Shown piece after piece: positions 37,736 to 48,063 of a DNA stretch of 64,000 nucleotides. Position 1 is the stretch's first letter. Each line of letters begins with the position of its first letter. The notes under the pieces were generated by a model, which saw only the letters and a program-made list of their open reading frames with translations, did not search any database and was not told where the DNA came from. The DNA comes from Elusimicrobiota bacterium (GTDB lineage Bacteria; Elusimicrobiota; Elusimicrobia; UBA1565; JACRDR01), in contig JACQBA010000005.1 of assembly GCA_016194745.1 (NCBI GenBank), positions 124,001-188,000 of the forward strand, read 5' to 3'. Position numbers and translations under genes: made by a program.

Positions 37736-40700
37736 GTCCGAGCCGCCTCTCTATTTTATCGCTCATCTTGTCCCTCGGAGCCGTGCCTGCCCGCTCCTTC
37801 GACGACATCAAGTTCCTCCCCTCGATCACGCTGGAGGACGTCGCGAGACCTGGCGCCGTCGCGGCGTCGCTCTCGAGAGTCTATCTGATCGACGAGAAGA
37901 AGGACGCCCTCCTCATCTACAACGACGAAGGAAAGCTCATCAAGTCGGTCGGGCGCTCCGGCTCCGACAAGACGGGGTTCTCCGGCGCCAAAGGGCTCGC
38001 CGTCGCCTCGGACGGGAGGGTCTACGTCGCCGATACGGACAACTCGCGCGTGCAGATGCTGACTGCGGACGGGGAGTTCCTTGGCTCCTTCGGCGGCAAG
38101 GGCTCGGCGATGGGGCAGATGAAGTACCCGCAGTCCGTCGCCGTCGGCACCGACGGCCGCGTCTACGTCGCGGACTCGGGCAACGGGCGCATCAACGTCT
38201 ACACGGACGAGGGCGTCTTCCTTTACGCGATCGGCAAGAAAGGCAAGATGGACGGGGAGATCGACTATCCGGCCCGCGTGATGGTCGATCCGGGCGACAA
38301 TGTCTTCGTCCTGGATTCAGGCAACACGCGCATCGCGCGCTACAACGCGCGCGCGCGCTTCGAGAGCCAGATGAACCTCATGGGCACCGATTTCGTCGTC
38401 GACGCCTTCGGCTTCTTCTACGTCCTCGATCCGAGGGCCTACAAGGTCCGCGAGCAGGACCCGGCCGGGACCATGCAGGGCGTTTTCGGCTCGAAGGGCA
38501 ACGCGCTGGGCCAGTTCAAGAACGCCCGGAGCATCGGGATCAGCCCGGACGGCACGATCTGCGTGGTGGACCAGGAGCTCAAGCGCGTCCTCCGGGTGCA
38601 GCTGACCAGCAAGCTCAAGACCGCGACGGTCCCTCCCGACCCGGCGCCAAGGCTGTCGGTCGCCGGCCCGACGATGGCGTGGAAGGGCGCCGCGACGGCG
38701 CTGGCCGCGCGCGAGGACATGGTCTTCGCGTACATGTCCAAGGAGGGCAATTTCGTCGGCCTCGACAAGGCCGGCAAGATCGGCCTCGTCTTCGGCAAGG
38801 CCGGCAAGGACGAGCAGTCGACGCGCGGGTCCCGCGGGTTCGCGGCGAGCGAGAAGCACGGCTTCTTCGTGTCCGACACCGACGGCGACAAGCTCCAGCG
38901 CTTCGATTCCAAGGGCAATTTCCTCATGTCTTTCGCCGCCTCGTCGGGCTTCTTCGACTCCAAGAAAAAGGAAGGCCGCGTGAAGGCTCCGCAGGGCGCG
39001 GCGGTCAACGAGAAAGGGATGCTCTACGTCGCCAACGTCAAGAACAAGCGCGTCGAGGTGTTCAGCAAGGAGGGCGCGTACCTGTTCTCCATCGGCCCCA
39101 ACGTCGGCCCGCTCGAGCTGCAGGAGCCCGTGGGCGTCGCCTGGGACAAGGCGGGCTTCGTCTACATCCTCGACAAATCCTTGAAGAAGATCTTGAAGTG
39201 CGAGCCGTCGGGCGGCTTCGTGCTCGCCTGGGGCGAGCCGGGCGATGGGCCGACGCAGCTCCAGGAGCCGGTCGCGCTCGCCTTCGACGGACAGAGCTAC
39301 GTGTTCGTCCTGGACCGCGGCGCGGGACGCGTCTCGGTGTTCGGTCAGGACGGGACCTGGGTCACGAACTTCTTCGCGCAGGGCAGGGACGACCGCGGCC
39401 TCGAGGATCCAGCGGCCATCGCGGTGCTGGGCTCGGAGCTCTTCATCGCCGATCCGGACAAGAGCCGCGTCGCTTCGTTCGCGCTCCACCCCCGGCTCGC
39501 GCCGCCCGTGGCGCTCTCCTCGACCGTCGTCGAGGGCATCGTCACGCTGAAGTGGAAGCCGTCGACCAACGCCTGGGCGGACGGCTACCGGATCCTGCGC
39601 TCGACCTCCTTGGCGGGGCACTTCGACGCCATCGCGACGACCGTCAAGCCGGAGTATCAGGACACCGCCGTCGTCCCGTACCAGGGCTACTTCTACCGCG
39701 TCGCCACCCTCGCGAAGACGATGGACGTGGGGGTCCCGACCGCGCCCCTCGAGGTCTTCGTGCCCGGCCAGTTCAACCGCGCTCCGGTCGAGATCACTTC
39801 CGTCGAGATCGGCAACATCTTCTCTGCGTCCTACAAATACTACGAGAAGAACCCGGTCGGCACGCTCACCTTGATCAACAACGTGAACGTTCCGTTCCAA
39901 AACGTCAAGGTGACCTTCCGCCTGAAGGACTTCATGGACTTCGGCACGGACACCGTGATCGCCCAGCTGGGTCCCCAGGAGAAGAAGGAGATCCCGCTCA
40001 TGGCGGTGCTCAACAACCGGATCCTCGACGTGACCGAGCATACGCCGATCCAGGCGGAGTTCGCCCTCACGTATTACGAGAACGGGAAATTGCAGACGGT
40101 CTCCCTCGCCAAGCCGCTCCGCGTGTTCTCGCGAAACGCGATCACGTGGGACAAGCCCGAGCGTCTCGCGGCGTTCGTCACGGTCAACGATACGCCGGTC
40201 AAGGATTTCGAGCGCAAGGTCGCCAACGAGCCGGTCGCCTCCGCGGCGAAGGCGGACGCGCTGCCCGAGAACGTCGTCACCGCGATCAAGCTGTGGGAGG
40301 CCCTCGGGGCGGCGGGGATCAAGTTCCAGCAGGCGCCGAACAACCCGTTCGAGGAGATCTCGAAGAACCCTACCTTTCCGGTCGACATCACGCAGTTCCC
40401 GCGCGAGACGTTGAAGCGCAAGAGCGGTCAGTGCGACGATCTGGCGAGTCTGTTCGTCGCGTTGTTCGAGGCGGCCGGCGTGAAGGCGGCTTTCCTTAAC
40501 TACCCCGGCCATATCGCGGTCATGTTCGACACCGGGTCCAGCGACCCGCTCCTGGCGGGCGTCCCGGAGTCTCAGCTCATCTTGTACAACAATAGCTACT
40601 GGATGCCGATCGAGGCGACCTTGGTCGGCTCGTCCTTCGCCGACGCGCATCACCACGCGGTGAACGGCTATCGCGAGATGGAGAAGAAAGGAAAGGCTTC

Positions 40701-41229
40701 GATCATCGACCCCCGGCAGGCGTGGGCGTCATTCGAGCCCGTGACGATGCAGGCGACCGATTGGACCCCGGAGACCCCGGCGACGGCGGAACTCGCCAAG
40801 CGAGTCGATGCCTCCATCGCCGCGTATTCAAAGGAGCGCTACGAGCACCTGGCCAAGCACTGGTCGGAGCTCGCGGCTAAGGCCGGGAAGGACCCGGAAC
40901 CCGCGCTGCAGCTCGGCATCCTGGATATCGAGACGGGCAAGCGGGACAAGGCGGCCGAGCAGTTCCAGAAAGTGCTCGCTCTCGACCCCGCCAACGCTTC
41001 GGCCATGAACAATCTAGGCAGCATCGCCTTCTTGGACGGGGACTTCGCGAAGGCCTCCAGCTGGTTCGACAAGGCGGCGAAGGAGGACCCGACCGATCCC
41101 GGCATCTGGGTCAATCTGGCGAAGACGGCCGCGAAGACCAAGAGCAAGGACAAGGTGAAGGAGTACGGCGCGAAAGCGGCCGCCCTGGAGCCGAGCATGC
41201 AGCTGATCGTCGACGCGTTGCTGCGTTGA
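37732..41229 (+). CDS. Large exported NHL-repeat / Fn3-like / transglutaminase-like / TPR protein
   Basis: 1165 aa; repeated GRVYVADTDNSRVQ-type NHL units; GYRILRSTSL...GYFYRVATL; KRKSGQCDDLASLFVALFEAAGVKAAFLNYPGHIAVMFD; C-terminal TPR. Confidence 0.87.
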
Positions 41230-41236
41230 GGGAGCC

Positions 41237-41755
41237 ATGGACATGAGGAAACTATTGCTGGCGGCGGTGATCGGACTGGGCGCGTCGGGCGCGCGGGCGG
41301 CGGACGCCGTCAAGCCCGCGCCGGACGCGAAGAAGGCCGCGAACTGGGAGTCGCTCAAGTCCTGGTTCGTGCACTTTAAGCAGGGGCTCGAGAGCACCGG
41401 CGCGGAGCGCGCCTACCAGCGCAAGAACGTCAGCATCACGGCGGTCGCGGCGGTCCGCGGCGGCGGCCAGAAGCTGGACGACCCCAATAAGCCCTACATC
41501 CGGGGCAAGCTCGATTCCAAGCAGGACGCCGCGCAGAAGAAGGAGCGCGCGGAGCTCGACGCGGCCATCGGCTTGGTGCTGGCCGGCAAGCCCGACGACG
41601 GGCTGTCGAAGCTCGACGAGTTCATCGCGGCCCACCCGAAAAGCGTCTACGCGGACGACGCGAAAACCGCGGTGGAGAAAGTCAAGCAGCTCAAGGCCGA
41701 GCAGCCGCCGGCGTCCGCGTCCGCGGCGACGCCGAGCAGCGAGACGAAGCAGTAG
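41237..41755 (+). CDS. Hypothetical exported protein, TPR-like C-terminus
   Basis: Signal-like MRKLLLAAVIGLGASGARAAD; LDEFIAAHPKSVYADDAKTAVEKVKQL. Confidence 0.7.
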   Translation: MDMRKLLLAAVIGLGASGARAADAVKPAPDAKKAANWESLKSWFVHFKQGLESTGAERAYQRKNVSITAVAAVRGGGQKLDDPNKPYIRGKLDSKQDAAQKKERAELDAAIGLVLAGKPDDGLSKLDEFIAAHPKSVYADDAKTAVEKVKQLKAEQPPASASAATPSSETKQ

Positions 41756-41768
41756 TCTTTCGTCCGGA

Positions 41769-43145
41769 TCAGCGTCCCGGCCGCCCTTGGGGGCGGCCGG
41801 CCGCTTTTCCGGCGGCCCATACGGTCAAGGACGCGGCGAGTCCCGGATAGAACGGCGTCTCGGAGCCGAGGGCCCACGCGGCCGCCGATGCGGTCACTCC
41901 CGCCAGGGAAGAGAGGAAGGCCGCTCGCGGACTCACGTGGAGTGTTTCGAAGTAGGAGGAAATCAGGACGACCAGCAGGCCGGGGATCACGACGCTTCCC
42001 ACCAGATACCAGAGTTTGACGACCGAAGGGAGCGCCAGCGCGAGGGCGACCGCCAAGACGCACGTCGCGCCCAGGGCGATGCGCACCCAGCTTTCGCGAT
42101 CCTCCTCAGAGGCGTCGAGCAGCCGCCCGATGCCGTCCTTGCCGAGGCTGACCGCCGACAGGAAGCTCGTCGAGCCCAAAGCGGCGATCGTGGAGGAGGC
42201 TACGCCGGCCAGGAACAGGCCGCGCAGCGCCGGCGGCAGGAGGCGTTCCGCCAGGGACGGGAAGGCCGCCAGAGGCTCCTGAAGGTCCGGCAGAAGAGAG
42301 CGCGCGCAGAGTCCCGCGGTGGTCGTCATGCAATCGAAAACGAACCAGAAGCAGACGCTCACCGCGATGCCGATGCGGGCGGTCCGCGCGTCCTTGGCCG
42401 CGCAGACGCGCTGGTGGAAGGTCGGATCGACGAAGGTCCACAGCGCGATGAAGAACCAGGCGAGGACGCGGCTCGGGGGCGCGCCGCCGGTCCAGTCGAG
42501 ATGGGCCGCGGGCAGGGAGGCCGCGAGGCCCGAAGCGCCCTTCACGGCGATCCACGCGAAGGGTACGATGAGCGCGAAGCCGCCGAACATGAACAGCAGC
42601 TCCAGGCGTCCCGTCGAGACTTCGGCCCGCAGGCCGCCCCGGAAGAGGAAACAGACCGAGACCGCCATCACGCCGACGACGGAGAGCGCCAGGGGCCAGC
42701 CGAGCGTCCAATGGGCTAGCAGCCCCAGCATCAAGACCTCGTCGGCCGGCGAGGCGAGCACGAAGACGAGGACGGCCGCGAGGACCGCGACGCGCCGGCC
42801 GTAGACTGAGTCAAGATGGTCGGGGATGGTAAGCCCGGGGCGCGCGCGGATCCGTCCCGCGAGGAAGACGGCGTAGAGCAACGCGAAGACGTAGTAGGGC
42901 AGCGCCTGAGTGATCCAGTTCGAGATCCCGTAGCGGTAGGTGAACTCGCCGATGCCCAGGACGCCGCCGTAGAAGCCGGTGACGAGGGACGCGACGAAGG
43001 TCGGTGCGGTCAGGGCGCGGCCGGCTAGGATGTAGTCCTCGCCGCCGGGCCGCCTCGCTTTCGCGGCACGCAGGCCGATGAACGCGATGGCGGCCGCATA
43101 GGCCGCGAGGAACGCGGCGTCGACCGGGTGGGCCGTCCCGCTCAA
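41769..43145 (-). CDS. Sodium:solute symporter (SSS) family transporter
   Basis: GGEDYILAGRALTAPTFVASLVTGFYGGVLGIGEFTYRYG; ~12 TM; TTG start overlapping thiN stop (TTGA). Confidence 0.85.
   Translation of the reverse strand: MSGTAHPVDAAFLAAYAAAIAFIGLRAAKARRPGGEDYILAGRALTAPTFVASLVTGFYGGVLGIGEFTYRYGISNWITQALPYYVFALLYAVFLAGRIRARPGLTIPDHLDSVYGRRVAVLAAVLVFVLASPADEVLMLGLLAHWTLGWPLALSVVGVMAVSVCFLFRGGLRAEVSTGRLELLFMFGGFALIVPFAWIAVKGASGLAASLPAAHLDWTGGAPPSRVLAWFFIALWTFVDPTFHQRVCAAKDARTARIGIAVSVCFWFVFDCMTTTAGLCARSLLPDLQEPLAAFPSLAERLLPPALRGLFLAGVASSTIAALGSTSFLSAVSLGKDGIGRLLDASEEDRESWVRIALGATCVLAVALALALPSVVKLWYLVGSVVIPGLLVVLISSYFETLHVSPRAAFLSSLAGVTASAAAWALGSETPFYPGLAASLTVWAAGKAAGRPQGRPGR
41777..41808. 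terminator. Terminator-like hairpin overlapping 3' end of convergent SSS gene
   Basis: 10-bp stem CCGGCCGCCC/GGGCGGCCGG, loop TTGG, then CCGCTTTT on the plus strand. Confidence 0.55.
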
Positions 43146-43792
43146 CGGAAGGCCCAGACGCGCCCGGCGTGGACCTCGAGCCGGACGGTCCGGGAGAGAG
43201 CCTCGTTGCTCAAGCCGAGGCTCGTGCGGGCCAGAACGCGCTCGGCAAGCGGAAAGCGCACGCCGGACAGCGACACCTTGGCCTGCGGCGTCGCCGGCAG
43301 GATCGTGAGCCGGGCGCCGCGACGGCAGTCCAGCCGGTGGACGCCGGGGCCGAGGATGGAGGCGCCCGCGTCCGCGAGCGCGAGCGGCAGAATCTCGGAA
43401 TAGGTTTCGATGAGCGCGAGATTGACCAAAGTGTGGTCGAGCCGGGCGCCGAGCGCGCCGGCGATCCAGACTTGGCGCAGGCCGCGGCTCGCGGCGAAGC
43501 GCAGCGCCTTCTCGAAGTCGGACCGGTCGAGGTCGAAATCGCACAGGAACGTCGTGCTTTTCCAGCGCGGCAGGCGAGAGGGGAGCGAATCCATGTCGCC
43601 GATCACCAGGCGCGGTTCGAGTCCCAGCGCGGCGGCGTGCTTGGCGCCTCCGTCGGCGCAGATGAGCGCCGCGCCGCCTCGCACGAGGCGCGCGACGTCC
43701 TTCGGCTCGCGCAGCGCACCGTTGAGCAACAGGACCGCGGTGTCCCAGCGCATGCGCCTCAGGCTATGGGAGCTCTTCTTCTTGGGCGCCAC
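43142..43792 (-). CDS. thiN: Thiamine pyrophosphokinase
   Basis: ALICADGGAKHAAALGLEPRLVIGDMDSLP; DFDLDRSDFEKALRFA; ALGARLDHTLVNLALI. Confidence 0.93.
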   Translation of the reverse strand: MAPKKKSSHSLRRMRWDTAVLLLNGALREPKDVARLVRGGAALICADGGAKHAAALGLEPRLVIGDMDSLPSRLPRWKSTTFLCDFDLDRSDFEKALRFAASRGLRQVWIAGALGARLDHTLVNLALIETYSEILPLALADAGASILGPGVHRLDCRRGARLTILPATPQAKVSLSGVRFPLAERVLARTSLGLSNEALSRTVRLEVHAGRVWAFR

Positions 43793-43795
43793 GAT

Positions 43796-44278
43796 CTACC
43801 TTCGGGAGAGGGCGGCGGCGATGCGGCCCGCCAGGCGCGTCGTCGAGTAACCCGCATTGAGGCGGATGAGGACCACCTTGCCGGCGTGGCGGCGCCCCGC
43901 GACCTGGTCCGGCCGATAATCGGCTCCTTTCACGAGCACGTCGGGCTTGAGCGTTGAGAGGAGCCGCTCCGGAGTATCCTCCGAGAACGGGACGACCGCG
44001 TCGACCGAGGCGAGAGCCGCCAGTACCCGCATGCGATCGCGGAGCGGATTGAAGGGACGGCCGGGTCCCTTCTCGAGCCGCCTGGCCGAGGAGTCCGAGT
44101 TCACGCCGACGATGAGCGCGTCGCCGAGCGCGCGCGCCCTTTCCAGCAGATCGACGTGTCCCGCGTGCAGCAGGTCGAAGACGCCGTTGGTGAAGACGAC
44201 GCGGCGGCCCGAACGCCGCCAGGCTTGCAGGCGGCGTCTCGTCGCGGCGGGTGTCATGACCTTGCGCGCGTCGCTCAT
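43796..44278 (-). CDS. rfaE2: RfaE2-like D-glycero-beta-D-manno-heptose 1-phosphate adenylyltransferase
   Basis: VVFTNGVFDLLHAGHVDLLERARALGDALIVGVNSDSSARRLEKGPGRP; DVLVKGADY; TTRL. Confidence 0.9.
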   Translation of the reverse strand: MSDARKVMTPAATRRRLQAWRRSGRRVVFTNGVFDLLHAGHVDLLERARALGDALIVGVNSDSSARRLEKGPGRPFNPLRDRMRVLAALASVDAVVPFSEDTPERLLSTLKPDVLVKGADYRPDQVAGRRHAGKVVLIRLNAGYSTTRLAGRIAAALSRR

Positions 44279-44327
44279 GGCCGGAAATCCCAATGTACCA
44301 AATTTCCGCGCGGCGGATTCCGCCGGA

Positions 44328-45968
44328 TCAATTCGGGGGCGGTGGTCGCCGCTCGTCGCGGGACAGCGAGTTCTCGTACCGCGAGGCTCCGAGGAGGCTC
44401 TGGGACCGGAGCTGATACGCCGCGTTCGCGAGCAGGTGGCCTTTGCAGGCGTGAAGAATCGCCGGCCAGCGTCCGGGAGAGCGCAGGAGCGCGATCGATC
44501 CCACGATCCCGAGCGCCGCCGCGCCGAACACGGCGTGCCAGGCGGGCGGCGGGGAGGGCCTCGACGCGGGAGTTCGGCGAGGGAGGAGCTTCCACGCGGC
44601 GGCGGCCGCGACCGCGGCGAACGCGATCAGCGAGAGCGGCTCGCCGAGGCCCAGCCACGTCCCGATATTCTTGGACCAATAGCCGTAGCGGGCGAGGGGA
44701 AGAAGCACCTCGACGACGTGGTTCCAGGACACCTCGGGCGTGTGCGGCATCACGGCCTGCGCGAGGGCGACCTGCGCCGCCGACAAGGCGAAAAGGAGGG
44801 GGAACCACCACGTGCGCGCGTTGAAGGCCACCGGGAGCGCCAAGAACGGCAGCATCGGGACGAGGTACCGCGGGCCGAACGTCCAGCCGCCGTGCCAGCC
44901 GAAGTAGGACGCGTTGAGGATGAAGTACCCGGCGACGAGCCCGCGGATCCAGACGGCCTCGGCGCGCGGAAGCCGGCGCCCGATCAGGGCGGGGAGGCCG
45001 AGGAGGAGGACGGGCATGAGAAAGAACACGCCGCGCCACGGCGAGACGAGCAGGGCCAGGAGCGCTTTCGGGTCCGGTGCGTTCACGCCGAAGAGACCTG
45101 CGTTGGCGCGCGCGCCGAAGGCTCCGGGCGCCAGATGGCCGTAAGAGAACGCCCATGGCGCGCCGAAGCAGCGCGCGTTATAGACGGCCAGCGCGGCCGC
45201 GGGGACGCAAAGGCCGGCTGCGAACGCGGCGCGCGCGCGTCCCCGCCCCGCATCATTCCGAATCTTCCAAAACCCGTAACCCGCCAGCGCCGCCGACAGC
45301 GCGACGGAGGCCGAGTCGCACAGGGCCGGCAGCGCGGCGAGGGCTCCGGCGGCCGCCCAGCGCCGGACGGAGCGGCCCTTGGACTCCGCCGTGCTCCACG
45401 ACAGGTAGAACGACGCCAGGCCCGCGGCCGCGGCCGTCTCGTGACCGCTGAAGAGCGTTCCGTGGATCCAGGCGATCGTGCCGAAGCCGTAGGCGAGCGA
45501 CGCGAGGCAAGCGTCCCTGGGCGAGGCGCCAAGGCGGATCATCAAGCGCAGGAGCAGCGCGCCCGCCAGCGCAAACGGCAGCGTCACCGCCGCGAGGCGC
45601 GTCAGGTAGCGCGACCGCGGAGACAGGGGCGCGTCCCTGGAGATCGGGGGGAGGCGGCGAGCGACCCAATACGCCGGAGCCGCGAGAAGAGGAAGTCCGA
45701 TGGACTTGTTGGAATACGTCTTTCCGTCATGCACCGACACGTCGATCGTCTCGGTCTTGTAGGGCTCGATGTCGAGCCTGCCGTAGTCCACCCACGCGCT
45801 GAGCATGAAGTAACGGCTGTTGGTGTTGTCGTACTCCACCGGATGATGGAAGTACGCTCCGGCGAAGAAGAGGAGACAAAACAGGCCGAGTTCCAGCGGG
45901 GAAATTGCGTCTGCCGTGCCGCCCCCCTCCGTTTCCCTTTGTTTCCCTCTGTTTCCTTCCGTTTCCAT
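44328..45968 (-). CDS. Polytopic membrane protein (GT39/PMT-like)
   Basis: Many TM; FGPRYLVPMLPFLALP; start METEGNRGKQRETEGGG inside a 10-bp repeat. Confidence 0.75.
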   Translation of the reverse strand: METEGNRGKQRETEGGGTADAISPLELGLFCLLFFAGAYFHHPVEYDNTNSRYFMLSAWVDYGRLDIEPYKTETIDVSVHDGKTYSNKSIGLPLLAAPAYWVARRLPPISRDAPLSPRSRYLTRLAAVTLPFALAGALLLRLMIRLGASPRDACLASLAYGFGTIAWIHGTLFSGHETAAAAGLASFYLSWSTAESKGRSVRRWAAAGALAALPALCDSASVALSAALAGYGFWKIRNDAGRGRARAAFAAGLCVPAAALAVYNARCFGAPWAFSYGHLAPGAFGARANAGLFGVNAPDPKALLALLVSPWRGVFFLMPVLLLGLPALIGRRLPRAEAVWIRGLVAGYFILNASYFGWHGGWTFGPRYLVPMLPFLALPVAFNARTWWFPLLFALSAAQVALAQAVMPHTPEVSWNHVVEVLLPLARYGYWSKNIGTWLGLGEPLSLIAFAAVAAAAAWKLLPRRTPASRPSPPPAWHAVFGAAALGIVGSIALLRSPGRWPAILHACKGHLLANAAYQLRSQSLLGASRYENSLSRDERRPPPPN

Positions 45969-45970
45969 CC
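45931..45970 (-). repeat. Four-copy 10-bp degenerate tandem repeat (GTTTCCNNNN) at the 5' end of the minus-strand gene
   Basis: GTTTCCCTTT GTTTCCCTCT GTTTCCTTCC GTTTCCATCC. Confidence 0.9.
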
Positions 45971-45987
45971 CTGTGGTCCGTTCGGTG

Positions 45988-46000
45988 ATTATGGCATAAT
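45988..46000. promoter_or_regulatory. Palindromic bidirectional extended -10 (ATTATG-G-CATAAT)
   Basis: Each strand reads TG-S-CATAAT; divergent starts at 45968 (-) and 46009 (+). Confidence 0.6.
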
Positions 46001-46008
46001 CGCCTGAA

Positions 46009-47457
46009 ATGCGCCCCATCGGCGATTCGAGCTTCCTGCTCCGCCGGTTGCTCCTCGCCCTCGGCTCCTTGGTCCTGTTGTGGCCGGGGGACGTCCCTTG
46101 GGTCAACGACGAGCCCATCCTTCTGTCCTTTGCGCTCGAGTGCAAGCGCGCCGGGGTCGTCGCGGCGCATGGATTGACCGGGAGCCGCGGGGTCACGTAC
46201 GGACCCGCGCCCGTATGGTTCTACACCGCGCTCCTCTGGCTGACCCAGGATTTGACGACCCTGGTCTTGATCCGCGCGGTCCTCGCCGCGCTCGCGCTCG
46301 GCGCGGGCCTCGTCCTTCTCGCCAATGCGTGCGGGCGCTTGCGCCCTACGCTCGGCGCTTTGGCCTTCCTTTCGCCGTATTTATGGCTGTACAACCGGAT
46401 GCTGTGGGACAACATCACTCCCTATCTCTCGATCCTCGTCTTGGCCGCCTACGCCTCGTTCTGCGCGGATAAGAAGGCGTGGAAGGCCTGGGTCGTTTCA
46501 ATGGGGCTCGTCCTAATGCTGCTGTCCCACGTCAAGACCGCGGCATTCGCCGCGCCGATCGCCTTGATAGCGGTGGTGTTCCATAGGCAATGGCTCGCGT
46601 CGCACTGGCGGACGTGCGCGGCCCAAGCGGCCGTCGCCGCCGCGCTGGCGGCGCCGTACGCGCGATACCTCGCGACGCATCCCGCGCACGCGCCGTCCGC
46701 GGGGACGGGCGGCTCGGCGTGGGCGGGGGCGCTGTTCCCGCTGCTCGGGGCGCAGTGGTTCTCGTCCCAGGGGCTGGAGTATTTTCTCGGCCCGGATTGG
46801 CCCGGCGGCTTCGGCGCGGCGGTGAGACTCGCGGCGGCGGCCACCGGGCTGGCGTTCCCTCTTTTCTGGCTCGGCATCGTCCTAGCCGCCCGGTCGACGC
46901 TCGAGGGATTGCGCGACGCCGGGACCCGGGACGCGGACTTCCACGTCGGCGCCGCGTGCCTCGCCGTGCTCGCGGGCCAATGCGCGCTGCACGCCTACGC
47001 CCGTGCGTACGGCCAGCCCCACTATTTCGACGCGGTGTGGGCCTGCGCGTTCTACCTGTTGTGGCGCGCCTGCAGCTGGCTTTGGACGAACCACGCCCGT
47101 TTCGGGATCGCCCTGACCTCGGTCTACGGCGCGGCGCTGGCTTGCGTCTTGGGGACGGTCGCCGTCGGCCTTCACCGCTCGGCGGGGAACCGCGAGCTGC
47201 ATTACGGGCCGGCGCTGAGCCAGCAGATCGCCGTCGCGCGCGCCGTCGCGGCGCACCATCCGGAGAGTCCCGTCTACTTGAAAGTGCGGTCGATGCAGCT
47301 GTTCCCGAACGCCCTATCGGCGATCATGGACCTGCACGGGCTCAAGCGCGCCGCGTCCGCGCCGCGCAGAGTCGTCACGGTGCGCTACGCGCACCCCGAA
47401 GGCGCAGACGGGCATCTGGCCGTCGACGCGGCCCCCGTCGACGAGGCCGGCCGCTGA
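46009..47457 (+). CDS. Polytopic membrane protein (GT39/ArnT-like)
   Basis: PWVNDEPILLSFALECKRAG; many TM segments. Confidence 0.75.
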   Translation: MRPIGDSSFLLRRLLLALGSLVLLWPGDVPWVNDEPILLSFALECKRAGVVAAHGLTGSRGVTYGPAPVWFYTALLWLTQDLTTLVLIRAVLAALALGAGLVLLANACGRLRPTLGALAFLSPYLWLYNRMLWDNITPYLSILVLAAYASFCADKKAWKAWVVSMGLVLMLLSHVKTAAFAAPIALIAVVFHRQWLASHWRTCAAQAAVAAALAAPYARYLATHPAHAPSAGTGGSAWAGALFPLLGAQWFSSQGLEYFLGPDWPGGFGAAVRLAAAATGLAFPLFWLGIVLAARSTLEGLRDAGTRDADFHVGAACLAVLAGQCALHAYARAYGQPHYFDAVWACAFYLLWRACSWLWTNHARFGIALTSVYGAALACVLGTVAVGLHRSAGNRELHYGPALSQQIAVARAVAAHHPESPVYLKVRSMQLFPNALSAIMDLHGLKRAASAPRRVVTVRYAHPEGADGHLAVDAAPVDEAGR

Positions 47458-47460
47458 GGC

Positions 47461-48063
47461 CTAGTGCGCTTTCGGCGCGTCCGGGAACATCGCTTCCTCA
47501 ACGAGATCGCAGAGGATCTGAATGACCGTGATGTGCGCCTCTTGGATGCGCGCGACGGTCGCCGTCGGCACGCAGAGGCATTGGTCGACCAGCGGCTTTA
47601 GCTTGCCGCCGGTCTCTCCGGTGAGGCCGATCGTGGCGAGCCCCAATTTTTTGGCCGACTCGACCGCCGTGAGGACGTTGGGCGAGTTGCCGCTCGTCGA
47701 GATTCCCACGGCCACGTCGCCCTTCTTGGCGTGCGCTTCGAGTTGGCGCGCGAACACCATTTCGTAGCCGTAATCGTTGCCGATCGACGTCAGGTCCGCT
47801 TGGCTTGCCGTGAGGCAGACCGCGGGCAGCGGCGGCCGGTTGCGGCGCAGGCGGCCCACCAGCTCGTCCGCGAAGTTCTGCGCGTCGCAGGAGGAGCCTC
47901 CGTTGCCGAAGGTGAGGATCTTGCCGCCGGCGCGATAGGTCGCGATGAGCGTCTTGGCCATCGCCTCGATGAGCGGGGCCTGGGCTTCGACGGCGGCGAT
48001 CACGCGCGCGCTGTCCTTGAGCTGGGAGCGGATGTTGTCCTGCAGGGAGAGGGTCTGTGTCAT
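47461..48063 (-). CDS. gmhA: Phosphoheptose isomerase (SIS domain)
   Basis: GGKILTFGNGGSSCDAQNFADELVGRL; VAVGISTSGNSPNVLTAVE; ATVARIQEAHITVIQILCDLVEEAMF. Confidence 0.93.
   Translation of the reverse strand: MTQTLSLQDNIRSQLKDSARVIAAVEAQAPLIEAMAKTLIATYRAGGKILTFGNGGSSCDAQNFADELVGRLRRNRPPLPAVCLTASQADLTSIGNDYGYEMVFARQLEAHAKKGDVAVGISTSGNSPNVLTAVESAKKLGLATIGLTGETGGKLKPLVDQCLCVPTATVARIQEAHITVIQILCDLVEEAMFPDAPKAH

Noticed and set aside
38317-40656. 779-aa minus-strand ORF antisense to the NHL/TPR gene
   Set aside because: Arg/Glu/Val-rich shadow ORF without motifs; the sense frame has clear repeats and a transglutaminase-like motif
45931-45970. CRISPR or transposon end
   Set aside because: 10-bp units without spacers, no cas genes or transposase; simple tandem repeat
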